Of a DNA stretch of 64,000 nucleotides, positions 41,841-50,736 are shown one piece after another. Source of the DNA: Candidatus Rhabdochlamydia oedothoracis (GTDB lineage: Bacteria > Chlamydiota > Chlamydiia > Chlamydiales > Rhabdochlamydiaceae); assembly GCF_019453995.1 (NCBI RefSeq), contig NZ_CP075587.1, forward strand, positions 1,798,001 through 1,862,000, read 5' to 3'. The position numbers and the translations under genes are program-made. How positions within the stretch are numbered: the stretch's first letter is position 1; the number at the start of each line of letters is the position of its first letter. The notes under the pieces are model-generated. The model worked only from the letters and a program-made list of their open reading frames with translations, searched no databases and was not told the DNA's origin.

Positions 41841-42950
41841 TTACATGGATGCATGATGAAAATAAGGAGGTTCTATGCGCTTACCAATTTGATACTTTAG
41901 ACGATAATCGCCAAAAGAAAGCGCTGCCCTATGAGTGGAGAAGCGATTTTGCTCGGCAATTTTATAAATAACCATGAGCTGGTCATAAATGCGATTTACG
42001 CGATTACGAGCTCGAATCGGACTATACCCTTCTGCCTCTAGCTCTAGCGATACATTGATTAATCCTCCTGCATTGATAATAAAATCAGGAGCATACAAAA
42101 TGCCACGACTAGCTAACTCATCAGCATCGCTATCATTAAGTAGTTGGTTATTAGCACAACCAGCAACAGCTAAACAGCGCAAAAGAGGAATGGTGCGAGA
42201 GTTTAATATCCCACCCATAGCACAAGGCGCTAGCACATCGCATTCTGCTTTTAAGATTTCTTCTGTAGAGAGAATAACAGCACCGGTGAGCTGCTGAAGC
42301 TCTAAACATCTTTTTTGATCCAGATCGCTAATGATGAGATGGGCTCCAGCCCAAAAGAGCAACCTAGCCAATTCAAAACCTACCGTACCTATACCTTGAA
42401 TTGCTATCTTACGACCTTCTAAATCAGAAGAATTGTATATTTTCTTGAGGGCGGATTGTATCCCTCTAAAAGTTCCCCAAGCTGTAAAAATAGCAGGATT
42501 TCCACTGCTTTTTTCATGAGGCAGACCTACTACATAAGGAGTGGTTTTGCTAATAAGCAGAACATCTTCAGGAGAACAACCTACATCTTCTGCACAAATG
42601 TATTCTCCTTTAAGTTGATGTACTGCTTCTGCAAAAGCAGAGAGTAGTTCTTTTGTCTTATCCACTTTAGGATCTGCTATAATAACAGCTTTTCCTCCCC
42701 CCCAGGAACACTCAGACAGAAGAGACTTATAAGTCATGGCTTTTGCAAGGCGCATTACATCTTTTAAAGCTATTTCTTCATTGGGATAGGGATAAATGCG
42801 TATACCACCTAAAGTGGGTCCTATAACGCTAGAGTGTATACAAATAATTGCATGTAGTCCCACTTCTGGATTTAGCACTCTAATTATTTTTTCATAACCA
42901 GAAACCGAAATTTCTTCTAAAGTAAGCGTTTTTTCACAGGCTTGGGCCAT
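41841..42950 (-). CDS. ldh: Leucine/branched-chain amino acid dehydrogenase
   Basis: NAD-dependent oxidative deamination of leucine and other branched-chain amino acids. 369 residues of the Glu/Leu/Phe/Val dehydrogenase family. The substrate region has GPTLGGIRIYPY, catalytic lysines Lys75 and Lys87 (MTYKSLLSECSWGGGKAVI) and Asp in CAEDVGCS. The Rossmann GIGTVGFELARLL lies at about 200. Length and motifs suit leucine dehydrogenase better than hexameric glutamate dehydrogenase. An ortholog is known in Chlamydia. The GGAGG upstream of the ATG (minus strand) supports the start. Confidence 0.92.
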   Translation of the reverse strand: MAQACEKTLTLEEISVSGYEKIIRVLNPEVGLHAIICIHSSVIGPTLGGIRIYPYPNEEIALKDVMRLAKAMTYKSLLSECSWGGGKAVIIADPKVDKTKELLSAFAEAVHQLKGEYICAEDVGCSPEDVLLISKTTPYVVGLPHEKSSGNPAIFTAWGTFRGIQSALKKIYNSSDLEGRKIAIQGIGTVGFELARLLFWAGAHLIISDLDQKRCLELQQLTGAVILSTEEILKAECDVLAPCAMGGILNSRTIPLLRCLAVAGCANNQLLNDSDADELASRGILYAPDFIINAGGLINVSLELEAEGYSPIRARNRVNRIYDQLMVIYKIAEQNRFSTHRAALSFGDYRLKYQIGKRIEPPYFHHASM

Positions 42951-43169
42951 TAGATGCCTCCTAAAATAGCTAACAGAGGTTTTTTATACCTTTAAAGTAA
43001 AACAAGACGTTAAAATAATTTTTTTTGTTTACAATTTCTGCTAAAATAAACATTTTCACGGCATGATAACATAAACAGAAATGATTATCTACAAATTATT
43101 TATTTGTTAAGAGCCTTAGCAATGAACAAACACAATTATGTTTAGAGAGGCAATAGTTCTCGAACATTA

Positions 43170-43318
43170 GATTTCTTGCATAACCCCTTATTTTAAAGCT
43201 TTCATTTATAGATTCCTATCTTAACAAAAGCATTTCCAGCTATATCGCTTAAACAATCATATCTCATGGATTAAAATACTTTAAAATTTTAGATTGCTTA
43301 TTGGTTATGCAAGAGATC
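43170..43318. repeat. 149-bp TA-flanked MITE (copy B, intact)
   Basis: GATTTCTTGCATAACC at the left and GGTTATGCAAGAGATC at the right, a 16-bp inverted repeat with one mismatch, flanked by TA (43168-43169 and 43319-43320). It lies in the 448-bp gap between ldh and the gene at 43399. The rest of the gap (42951-43167 and 43321-43398) holds nothing I recognise. Confidence 0.87.
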
Positions 43319-43398
43319 TATTAACTTGAACATTAAATAGATCCTAAGATACTCTTTTCTTTTCCACAAATTTAATGATTTGACTGTAAGAGGGAAAA

Positions 43399-44133
43399 AT
43401 GTCGGTTATTGCAATTCCAGAAACTATTAAAAGCGAAATGCTTAGATTCTTAAAAAAGAATAAAAAAGCGGATTTAATCACAACTTATCTCTTTTTTTTA
43501 GAAAAAAAATTTAACTTAAAGCCCGTACTCTTCATACGAGATAAAATGATCTATCAGAGCAGAGAAGATCTTATTCATAGATTGGAAGAAGCGGGTAAGC
43601 TTTGGCGTGAAACAGAAATTAAAATTCAATATGGACAGGAAAGTGTTAACGAACAGAGTAAAAAAATCTATATATGTCCATTTACAGGAAAGGTATTTGC
43701 AGATAATACACACCCTAACCCGCAAGATGCCATCTACGATTGGGTTTCCAAATGCCCTGAAAATACCGAACGGGTCGGTGGATTGAAAGCAAAAAGATTC
43801 TTGGTTTCAGAAGACTTCGACGTGATAAAAAACTATATTGTCAAGCGCAAAGAACCCATTAAAAAAATTGTCTTTTCCTCTGCTGTTACTGGTAAATTAT
43901 TTAACAGTAAAGAAGCGGTAATTCAAGACTTTGTTCAAAACCAGCTAAAAAATATTCCTTTAGAAGAAGTGCCCAGTCAAAATCGCTATCAGATTGAAGA
44001 GCACTTCATGTCTTTTATTCAGACTCATTTAGAAGAAGGAAAAATTAATGCTTTTGTAGAAACCCTTGCTAATTACGATGAATTTTCTGCCTTTGTAGAC
44101 TTATGGCTAGAAGAAGAGAGGGAAGAGACTTAA
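43399..44133 (+). CDS. DUF2709-like conserved chlamydial protein
   Basis: 244 residues, unknown function, resembling a Chlamydiae-restricted family. It contains YICPFTGKVFADNTHPNPQD (about 93-112) and a second similar segment, SAVTGKLFNSKEAVIQDFV, suggesting two zinc-ribbon-derived or repeated folds in which cysteines have been mostly lost. No signal peptide. It is followed after 10 bp by tsaE, with engB and a dnaQ-like gene downstream: a tight operon. From memory the same neighbourhood (hypothetical-tsaE-dnaQ) exists in Chlamydia. GTAAGAGGGAAAA precedes the ATG. Confidence 0.82.
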   Translation: MSVIAIPETIKSEMLRFLKKNKKADLITTYLFFLEKKFNLKPVLFIRDKMIYQSREDLIHRLEEAGKLWRETEIKIQYGQESVNEQSKKIYICPFTGKVFADNTHPNPQDAIYDWVSKCPENTERVGGLKAKRFLVSEDFDVIKNYIVKRKEPIKKIVFSSAVTGKLFNSKEAVIQDFVQNQLKNIPLEEVPSQNRYQIEEHFMSFIQTHLEEGKINAFVETLANYDEFSAFVDLWLEEEREET

Positions 44134-44143
44134 AAAGAGATTT

Positions 44144-44584
44144 TTGATGGAGCAGAGTTTTATTAGTAGGTCCGCTCAAGAAACGCTCTGCATCGGACAG
44201 AAAATCGGATCACTTCTTATTGACCTACATCCGATAATTGGATTATTTGGGGATTTAGGAGCGGGGAAAACAACGCTGCTTAAAGGAATTATTTACGGTG
44301 CTGCAGGGATTGATTCCCAAGATGTTTGTAGTCCAACATTTAACTATCTCAATATTTATCAAGGAAAACTTTCATCTGTGTATCATTTTGATCTCTATCG
44401 CCTTCTCGATGCAACCCAGTTTGTATCTGCTGGATTTGATGATTTCTTTTACTTAAAAGGGCTCTGTTGTTTGGAATGGGCTGAAAAAATTGATTCCTTG
44501 CTACCTAAAGAAACCATTCGCATCTACATGACCCATCTTAATGAGGCACAAAGGCAAATTGTAGTAATGGGGTTGCATGTCTAA
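44144..44584 (+). CDS. tsaE: tRNA threonylcarbamoyladenosine biosynthesis ATPase TsaE
   Basis: ATPase of the TsaBDE complex, which makes t6A37 in ANN-decoding tRNAs. 146 residues. Walker A is GDLGAGKTTLLKGI (about 35-48); the family motif SPTFNYLNIYQGK and HFDLYRL follow; Walker B-like LEWAEK is near the end. It overlaps engB by 8 bp. Confidence 0.93.
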   Translation: MMEQSFISRSAQETLCIGQKIGSLLIDLHPIIGLFGDLGAGKTTLLKGIIYGAAGIDSQDVCSPTFNYLNIYQGKLSSVYHFDLYRLLDATQFVSAGFDDFFYLKGLCCLEWAEKIDSLLPKETIRIYMTHLNEAQRQIVVMGLHV

Positions 44585-45209
44585 AAAATCTTTTTTTTAC
44601 AATGCACAATTTATCACAGCCGCTGCTTGCGTTTCTGACTTCCCCCATATTAACAATCCCCAAAAGCTCCCCCTTAAAGAAGTTGCTATTGTAGGAAAAT
44701 CTAATGTAGGCAAATCCTCTCTAATCAACTACCTTCTTAATAATTATACGATTGCTAAAACATCTTCAAAACCAGGAAAAACACAAACCATTAATTTTTT
44801 TACTGTTGATCAGCAATTTCTTCTAGTAGATCTTCCTGGTTATGGTTATGCAAGAGTAGACAAAAAAACCAAAGAAAAATGGAGCGAATTAATCGATCTC
44901 TATTTAAAAACACGTTCGAGTTTACGTTTGATTTTATTTTTAGTAGATATTCGACGATCTTTTACTGAAGATGATTTGAGCTTCATCAAATGGGCTCATT
45001 TTTATCATAAAAACTTGTTAATTATTTTTACCAAAAGCGATAAACTGAAAATCCAAGAAATAAAAAAGCAAATCCATGCTGCTTCCAAAACACTCTCATC
45101 TGTTTTCCCCATGCAGTCTTTTGAATTTTTCACTTGCTCTATTAAGGAGCCACAAAACAGAATAATTCTTACCGAAAAGATCAAATCATTACTCCAAGAA
45201 AAATCATGA
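44577..45209 (+). CDS. engB: Ribosome biogenesis GTPase EngB (YsxC/YihA)
   Basis: GTPase for assembly of the large ribosomal subunit, 210 residues. G1 GKSNVGKSSLI, switch region SSKPGKTQTINFF, G3 DLPGYGYARV, G4 TKSDK. All canonical. It overlaps both tsaE (8 bp) and the downstream exonuclease gene (4 bp, ATGA), so expression is coupled. Confidence 0.95.
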   Translation: MSKKSFFYNAQFITAAACVSDFPHINNPQKLPLKEVAIVGKSNVGKSSLINYLLNNYTIAKTSSKPGKTQTINFFTVDQQFLLVDLPGYGYARVDKKTKEKWSELIDLYLKTRSSLRLILFLVDIRRSFTEDDLSFIKWAHFYHKNLLIIFTKSDKLKIQEIKKQIHAASKTLSSVFPMQSFEFFTCSIKEPQNRIILTEKIKSLLQEKS

Positions 45210-45955
45210 CCTTACTTCACAAAGATGTGTTTGTTTGCCTAGACTGCGAAACAACTGGGCTGGATCCAGACAAAGATGAAATTATTGAATTTGCTATTGC
45301 ACGCTTTAATTTTGATACCATCATAGATTCTTTTGAAACATTAATTGAACCCTCTTTTTCTATACCAGAAGAGTCAACAGCTATTCACCATATTACAGAT
45401 CAAATGGTAAAAGGAAAGCCAAAAATTCAAGAAATTCTACCTCGCATTTTTGAGCTTATTGACAATTATATTGTTATTGGCCATGGCATTACTAACGATA
45501 TTTCTTTCTTAAATGCCTCTGCAAAAAAATATGCTGTTCCCAATAATCTTTCCTCTATCCGCTATGTAGATACCTTGCGATTAGCCCGTTTATATGGAGA
45601 AAGTCCTACCAACTCATTAGAAATGTTACGCAAACATTTTAACATCGCAGAAGAGGGTGCCCATCGAGCTATGAATGATGTTATAGTAAATATTAAAGTG
45701 TTTAAATTTCTTGCTAAACGTTATAAAACAGTCACGCAAATCCTTGAACGTTTAAAAAGACCTATTTTATTAAAAACCATGCCTCTTGGAAAACATAAAA
45801 GACGTAAATTCTCTGAAATACCTCTTGAGTATCTACGATGGGCTGCGCGTCAAAACTTTGATCAAGATTTGCTTTTTTCGATCCATCACGAACTAAAAAA
45901 ACGCAAACAAGGTACACGCTTTTGTCAAGAAGCAAATCCTTTTTCTTCACTTTAA
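45206..45955 (+). CDS. dnaQ: DnaQ-like DEDDh 3'-5' exonuclease
   Basis: 249 residues. The exonuclease I, II and III motifs are visible: CLDCETTGLDP with Asp13 and Glu15, HGITNDISFL, and the HRAMNDV motif with the general-base His and Asp. The C-terminal 70 residues (from about 175) are extra and basic. It could be a polymerase III epsilon proofreading subunit or a free DEDDh nuclease; the extension and the location outside a replication operon leave this open. It is the last gene of the tsaE-engB operon, and pgk follows 15 bp later. Confidence 0.83.
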   Translation: MTLLHKDVFVCLDCETTGLDPDKDEIIEFAIARFNFDTIIDSFETLIEPSFSIPEESTAIHHITDQMVKGKPKIQEILPRIFELIDNYIVIGHGITNDISFLNASAKKYAVPNNLSSIRYVDTLRLARLYGESPTNSLEMLRKHFNIAEEGAHRAMNDVIVNIKVFKFLAKRYKTVTQILERLKRPILLKTMPLGKHKRRKFSEIPLEYLRWAARQNFDQDLLFSIHHELKKRKQGTRFCQEANPFSSL

Positions 45956-45970
45956 ATAAAAAGTATTCTG

Positions 45971-47170
45971 ATGAATAAACTCTCCTTAAAACAGCTTGAT
46001 GTAAAAAATAAAAAAGTACTCTTGCGTGTCGATTTAAATGTCCCTATAAATGAAGAGGGAATCATTACAGATGATACGCGAATTAAAGAAGCACTAAATT
46101 CCATCCAGTATATCTTAAGAAATAAAGGATCTGTCATCCTAATGAGCCATCTTGGTAGACCAAAGGGGAAACCCGATCCAAAACTCTCATTAGAGCCTTG
46201 TGCCAAAGCTCTTGCCTTTTTACTCAAACGCCCTGTTTTAATGGCTAAAGACTGTATAGGTCCTAGCGCACAAAACTTAGTTACTCATCTACAACCAAAT
46301 CAAATACTTTTATTGGAAAATCTACGATTTGATCCCGCAGAAGAAAACCCTTCAAGCAATCCAGAATTTGCTAAAAAACTAGCTAGTTTTGGAGATTTAT
46401 ATGTAAATGATGCCTTTGGAACAGCGCATCGAGAACATTCTTCGACTACAACTATTACAAAATACTTTCCTGGTAAATCCGCTATGGGATTTCTCATGCA
46501 AAAAGAAATCGATTCCTTAAGTTCTTTAATAAAAAATCCACAGCGTCCTTTTTATGCAATCATTGGTGGGGCAAAAATTTCAAGTAAACTGGGCGTGTTA
46601 AAGTCTCTCTTAAAAAAAGTAGACGGCTTGTTTATTGGAGGGGGGATGGCTTATACTCTATTAAAAGCCCAAGATTATCAAATTGGAAAATCTATTTGTG
46701 AAGAAAATCAGCTAGATGAGGCCCTGCAACTGATCAAAAGCTGTAAAGATCAAAAGCTACCGCTTTGGCTGCCTGTAGATTTGCTAATAGCAGATAACTT
46801 TTCCAAAGAGGCAAACAGCAAATACATCCAAGTTAATCAAGGAATCCCAGATGGTTGGGAAGGAATGGATATAGGAGAAGAAACCATTGCTATTTGGGAA
46901 AAAGCTCTTACAAAAGCTTCTACTATATTTTGGAATGGGCCTCTAGGAGTTTTTGAATTTCCTGCGTTTGCAAAAGGAACAGAAGCAATTGCTCGATGGA
47001 TTGCTTCTTCAAAAGCCCTTTCAGTAGTAGGCGGTGGAGATTCAGTTGCTGCTATCAATCAACTGCACCTTGCTAGCTCTTTTTCGCATATCTCAACAGG
47101 AGGCGGAGCCTCTCTAGAATACCTAGAGTTTGGGCATCTGCCTGGAATAGATGGATTATCAGATAGTTAA
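45971..47170 (+). CDS. pgk: Phosphoglycerate kinase
   Basis: Glycolytic ATP-producing enzyme, 399 residues, complete. N-domain motif LLRVDLNVPI, substrate-binding SHLGRPKG, VNDAFGTAHREHSST, hinge and C-domain IGGAKISSKLGVL, nucleotide-binding GGGDSVAA and the C-terminal STGGGASLEYLE. Together with gpmA in this window it shows a working lower glycolysis. Confidence 0.97.
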   Translation: MNKLSLKQLDVKNKKVLLRVDLNVPINEEGIITDDTRIKEALNSIQYILRNKGSVILMSHLGRPKGKPDPKLSLEPCAKALAFLLKRPVLMAKDCIGPSAQNLVTHLQPNQILLLENLRFDPAEENPSSNPEFAKKLASFGDLYVNDAFGTAHREHSSTTTITKYFPGKSAMGFLMQKEIDSLSSLIKNPQRPFYAIIGGAKISSKLGVLKSLLKKVDGLFIGGGMAYTLLKAQDYQIGKSICEENQLDEALQLIKSCKDQKLPLWLPVDLLIADNFSKEANSKYIQVNQGIPDGWEGMDIGEETIAIWEKALTKASTIFWNGPLGVFEFPAFAKGTEAIARWIASSKALSVVGGGDSVAAINQLHLASSFSHISTGGGASLEYLEFGHLPGIDGLSDS

Positions 47171-47218
47171 ATAAAATATTTTAAACAATTGCCTTTTATC
47201 TGCTTTTTTTTTTTATTA

Positions 47219-47246
47219 TTGAAAAATAAGTAAAAAAGGTTATAAT
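47219..47246 (+). promoter_or_regulatory. Promoter of the nucleotide translocase gene
   Basis: TTGAAA (47219-47224), a 16-bp spacer and a perfect TATAAT (47241-47246), 24 bp before the start codon. Confidence 0.65.
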
Positions 47247-47270
47247 TTAAGGCAACTTCAAGGCAGGAAT

Positions 47271-48833
47271 ATGTTTGCGGCAGCAAAATTTAGCAAGTTA
47301 CGCGCTTGTATATGGCCAATCTACCGCCATGAGCTGCTCAAGTTTGTGCCTCTTTTGTGTTTATTCTTTCTTATTGGATTCAATTACAGTCTCTTAAGAG
47401 CAACAAAAGACGCTCTTGTCATAACAGCCCCTTCCTCTGGTGCTGAAGCCCTCCCTTTTATTAAGGTCTGGGCCATTGTTCCCATGGCCTTTCTATTTAC
47501 CTTCTTATTTACTAGAGTATCGAATCGTCTCTCTAGAGAAAAAACCTTCTATGCTATGATGAGCATCTTTATCGGGTTTTTTACGATATTTCTCTTCTTT
47601 CTATATCCTTTCCAAGACACACTGCATCCACACCATTTAGGCGATCGCATACAACAATCCCTACCTATGGGCTTTCAAGGCTTTATCGCTTTATTTCGCA
47701 ATTGGACATTCACCTTATTCTACGTCATGTCAGAGATGTGGAGCACAATTATTATGACGGTCTTGCTCTGGGGATTTGCTAATGACGTGACCTCTGTTGA
47801 TGATGCTAAACGCTATTATGGTCTACTTGGAATTGGAATTAATATATCGGGAATCGTTGCTGGTCAAGTCGCTACCTCGATGTCTCGCTTAAATTATCAC
47901 CCCTTCCTGCCTTTTGGTAATAACGCTTGGGACCAAGCAGTCTTTTTTCTTACCTCTTTAGTAATTATAAACGGGATTTTATGCATGTTGATTTTCCGCT
48001 ATATGCATAAAAAGAAACAAGGCTATAACTCAGAAAGTTACTTTGCTCAGAATGGAAATGAAAAAATTAAAATGGGTATGCGTAAAAATTTTGGCTACCT
48101 AGCTAAGTCTCCCTATCTTATCTGTATTGCTGTCATTGTGATAACCTATAATATCGCGATTAACTTAATTGAAGTGGTATGGAAGGATCAAGTGAAACAA
48201 CTCTATCCCAACCCTGCTGACTTTAATGCCTATATGGGGCAAATCCTTAAGTGGATCGGCATTGTTGCTACGGTAACCAGCATCTTTATTTCCAGCGTGA
48301 TCATTAGGCGGTTCAGTTGGACTTTTAGTGCTTTAGCTTCTCCTTTTATTCTTTTATTTACCGGAGTCGCTTTCTTTGCCTGCTTTTTCTTTAAAGATGT
48401 AGGTTTTGCTTCTATCTCTGCTTTCTTAGGAATTACCCCTCTGGCGCTTTGTGTCTTTTTTGGTTCCCTGCAAAACTGTTTAGCTAGAGCTTCTAAGTAC
48501 ACCTTATTCGATGTCACCAAAGAAATGGCCTTTACCCCTTTAAGCAAAGAATGTAAACAAAAAGGGAAAGCAGCTATTGATGGTGTGGGTTCTCGTCTTG
48601 GAAAATCAGGAGGCGCCCTCATCCATCAAACCCTTCTTATGTTCTTCGGAACCGTTGCTCTCAGCACCCCTTATGTTGCTATCATTCTCTTAGGAGTAAT
48701 CAGCGCCTGGATGGTCTCCGTTCGTTCTTTAGGCCACCAATTTGATAACCTCATTGCCCATCAAGAGACATTAAAAGATCCCTATGAGGAACTATCTACA
48801 GAACCTGTGCTTGCTGAATCTAGCAATACTTAA
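47271..48833 (+). CDS. ATP/ADP translocase (Npt/NTT family)
   Basis: Inner-membrane antiporter that imports host ATP in exchange for ADP and Pi, a hallmark of energy-parasitic Chlamydiae and Rickettsiales. 520 residues with about eleven to twelve membrane segments. Family stretches include FNYSLLRATKDALVITAPSS with its conserved lysine and KFVPLLCLFFLIGFNYS near the start, and TKEMAFTPLSKECKQKGKAA (about 420). No unusual residues were noticed; the isoform (ATP/ADP exchange versus nucleotide uniport) cannot be told from sequence by eye. Confidence 0.94.
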   Translation: MFAAAKFSKLRACIWPIYRHELLKFVPLLCLFFLIGFNYSLLRATKDALVITAPSSGAEALPFIKVWAIVPMAFLFTFLFTRVSNRLSREKTFYAMMSIFIGFFTIFLFFLYPFQDTLHPHHLGDRIQQSLPMGFQGFIALFRNWTFTLFYVMSEMWSTIIMTVLLWGFANDVTSVDDAKRYYGLLGIGINISGIVAGQVATSMSRLNYHPFLPFGNNAWDQAVFFLTSLVIINGILCMLIFRYMHKKKQGYNSESYFAQNGNEKIKMGMRKNFGYLAKSPYLICIAVIVITYNIAINLIEVVWKDQVKQLYPNPADFNAYMGQILKWIGIVATVTSIFISSVIIRRFSWTFSALASPFILLFTGVAFFACFFFKDVGFASISAFLGITPLALCVFFGSLQNCLARASKYTLFDVTKEMAFTPLSKECKQKGKAAIDGVGSRLGKSGGALIHQTLLMFFGTVALSTPYVAIILLGVISAWMVSVRSLGHQFDNLIAHQETLKDPYEELSTEPVLAESSNT

Positions 48834-49201
48834 CAAGCGTCTTTTCTATTAGAATATTTGAACAATATCTTTTATTTAGTTATTCTTATAAGGGATTGGT
48901 CTTGTCCGTTTTTATGATGAATCACTCTTGCAGGTTGTTAGAGAGGTTATTAGCAACATTAACGCAATTCGAAAGAAAGTCATTTGCTTGTTTGGAGAAA
49001 CGATAATTCAAATCTATGGGCTAATTCCAAAAAAATGCCCTAGGGCTGGGAATGTAGGTTATATTCCCCTTATGTGCAATTAGAGAACTCAAATCTCTTA
49101 GATGTTTAGTTCCAAAGTGTGATGGAGTGGGTTAGTTCTAAAACTTTTTGGTTTTTTTTGCCAACTTTTGATAATATGTTCAAATGGTGTCAATCCCTTT
49201 A
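48834..49201. other. Gap with degraded ORF and repeats
   Basis: 48893-49083 reads open on the plus strand without a start (VVREVISNINAIRKKVICLF, then GETIIQIYG) and may be a fossil gene fragment. It is followed by an IS110 right tip (CCCCTTATGTGCAATT) and the 85-bp dispersed repeat at 49095-49177 (first copy at 27054). No intact gene. Confidence 0.4.
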
Positions 49202-49266
49202 GAGCCTGTTTAAAATCTTCTCATTAAGGTATAATGATAGTTTTCATAAAACCTTTGGAGGTAGTT

Positions 49267-49599
49267 ATGACCCGCTCTTATCCAAGCGATATTTCTCGTA
49301 AACAATTTAGCAAAATCCATCTAATACTTGAGTCTACACGCAAAAAAACACGTCCACGAAGAGTTGATCTATATGATATTTTTTGTGGAATTTTGTACAT
49401 TTTAACAAGTGGTTGCCAGTGGCGTATGTTACCCATAGAATATCCTAAATGGGAATTATGTGATTATTATTTCCCTCTTTGGAATAAAAAAGATGATAAA
49501 AATTCTAAGAGTATTCTTGAAATAGTTTTAAAAAAAATTAGTTGGCGAGGTCAGAAAAAGCAGTGGTCGGAAAGAGAAAACAAGCTTTGTAATTATTGA
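49267..49599 (+). CDS. IS5-family transposase orfA
   Basis: 110 residues beginning MTRSYPSDISRKQFSK, with GGAGG before the ATG. Same N-terminal domain as the other copies, with GILYILTSGCQWRMLP. orfB (VIIDAQSV onward) is in another frame. Confidence 0.75.
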   Translation: MTRSYPSDISRKQFSKIHLILESTRKKTRPRRVDLYDIFCGILYILTSGCQWRMLPIEYPKWELCDYYFPLWNKKDDKNSKSILEIVLKKISWRGQKKQWSERENKLCNY

Positions 49600-49787
49600 T
49601 GCTCAAAGTGTTAAAAATACTGATACAGCGGAGAAGATAAGGATATGATGCAGGGAAAAAAATATCAGGAATAAAAAGACATATAGCAGTCGATACCCAA
49701 GGGCTTCCTCATGCGATTCACATTACCACCGCTAATATCACTGACAGAAATGGGTGTATAGAAGCATTTTCACTACATAAAAACCAT

Positions 49788-50060
49788 TTGTTCGTTGTAA
49801 AAAGTGTTTTAGCAGATGGAGGATATTCTGGAGAAAGATTTGCAAAGAGTGTGCAGGAAATATTAGGATGTATATTAGAAATAGCCAAAAGAAATGCACT
49901 TCACACTTTTACAGTTATCCCCAAAAGATGGGTTGTAGAGCGTTCTTTTGCGTGGATAGAAAAATGTCGCAGGCTATGGAAAAATTGCGAAAGAAAACTA
50001 CATACAAGCCTGAATATGGTGGCTCTTGCTTTTATTGCTCTACTTTTGAAAAGATTTTAA
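49788..50060 (+). pseudogene. IS5-family transposase orfB, C-terminal part
   Basis: Contains LADGGYSGERFAKSV and WVVERSFAWIEKCRRLW with the second and third catalytic residues. The preceding part of orfB is broken by an inserted base, so this copy cannot make a whole enzyme. Confidence 0.65.
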
Positions 50061-50129
50061 ACAGGCTCTAAGATGTCTGATAAGGAAAGTTTAGAACTAG
50101 TTATTTTCTAGAAAACCCAAAACTGAGGT

Positions 50130-50212
50130 TCATAGGGACAGGACATAAAGGCATAATTGTATCAATGGTAGAAAGAACTTCCAAGCTAACCTATGAAGGT
50201 TGAAAGGTCCAT
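50130..50212 (+). mobile_element. Heavily deleted IS30 remnant
   Basis: An internal IS30 piece (GGACAGGACATAAAGGCATA...TTCCAAGCTAAC) is joined to the outer end (GAAGGTTGAAAGGTCC). The rest is gone. Confidence 0.6.
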
Positions 50213-50225
50213 CTATTATAATGTT

Positions 50226-50729
50226 TTATTCTTTCCACAAATCTTTTAATCTCTGTTTTCTACCTGAATAGAAAGAATAGGATTCATATCTTGCAGGATC
50301 TTTTTTATAAAACTGTTGGTGATATAGCTCTGCCGGATAAAAGGTTTGCATTGGCAAAATTTGTACTAAGCAGGATAAGGGTAGCTCGTTTTTAGAGCAC
50401 TCTGCTAACTCTTTTTGTTGTGCGTTGTGATAAAAAATCGTTGGTCGATATTGCGAACCAATATCACAAAATTGGCCATCGGATCTTGTAGGATCAATAT
50501 GATGCCAATAAAAATCTAGAAGTTTTTCATAACTAATCTGCCTTGGATCATAGAGTATTTGAACAGCTTCTACATGTCCTGTTTTTTCTGAGCAAACCTC
50601 TTTATAGCTGGGATTTTTTATATCCCCTCCTGTATAACCAACCTGTGTTTGTAAAACACCTGACAAATGATCAAAATCATGTTGTATACACCAAAAACAC
50701 CCTCCTGCAAACGTCGCTAATTCTTCCAT
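50226..50729 (-). CDS. msrA: Peptide methionine-S-sulfoxide reductase MsrA
   Basis: Reduces Met-S-sulfoxide in proteins. 167 residues from MEELATFAGGCFWCIQHDFD, with the catalytic Cys in GGCFWC. The family segments VGYTGGDIKNPSY, HVEAVQILYDP and DIGSQYRPTIFYH follow. Several further cysteines may serve as resolving residues. The start at 50729 is chosen because the family begins here; the longer frame from 50774 overlaps the MauE-like gene. It begins 7 bp after that gene's stop, so the two are probably co-transcribed. Confidence 0.93.
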   Translation of the reverse strand: MEELATFAGGCFWCIQHDFDHLSGVLQTQVGYTGGDIKNPSYKEVCSEKTGHVEAVQILYDPRQISYEKLLDFYWHHIDPTRSDGQFCDIGSQYRPTIFYHNAQQKELAECSKNELPLSCLVQILPMQTFYPAELYHQQFYKKDPARYESYSFYSGRKQRLKDLWKE

Positions 50730-50736
50730 AGTTCTC

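Larger units (their letters stand above)
49202..50068 (+). mobile_element. IS5-family element (IS427-like), complete copy
   Basis: 867 bp with both terminal repeats (GAGCCTGTTTAAAATCTTCT and AGATTTTAAACAGGCTC). The trinucleotides outside are TTA on the left and TAA on the right, so no duplication is seen, which suggests recombination after insertion. An extra base in GAGAAGATAAGGATATG (49634) breaks the middle of orfB. Confidence 0.9.

Noticed and set aside
41989-42297. 102-codon plus-strand ORF within ldh
   Set aside because: Antisense to a well conserved dehydrogenase, composition typical of reverse frames.
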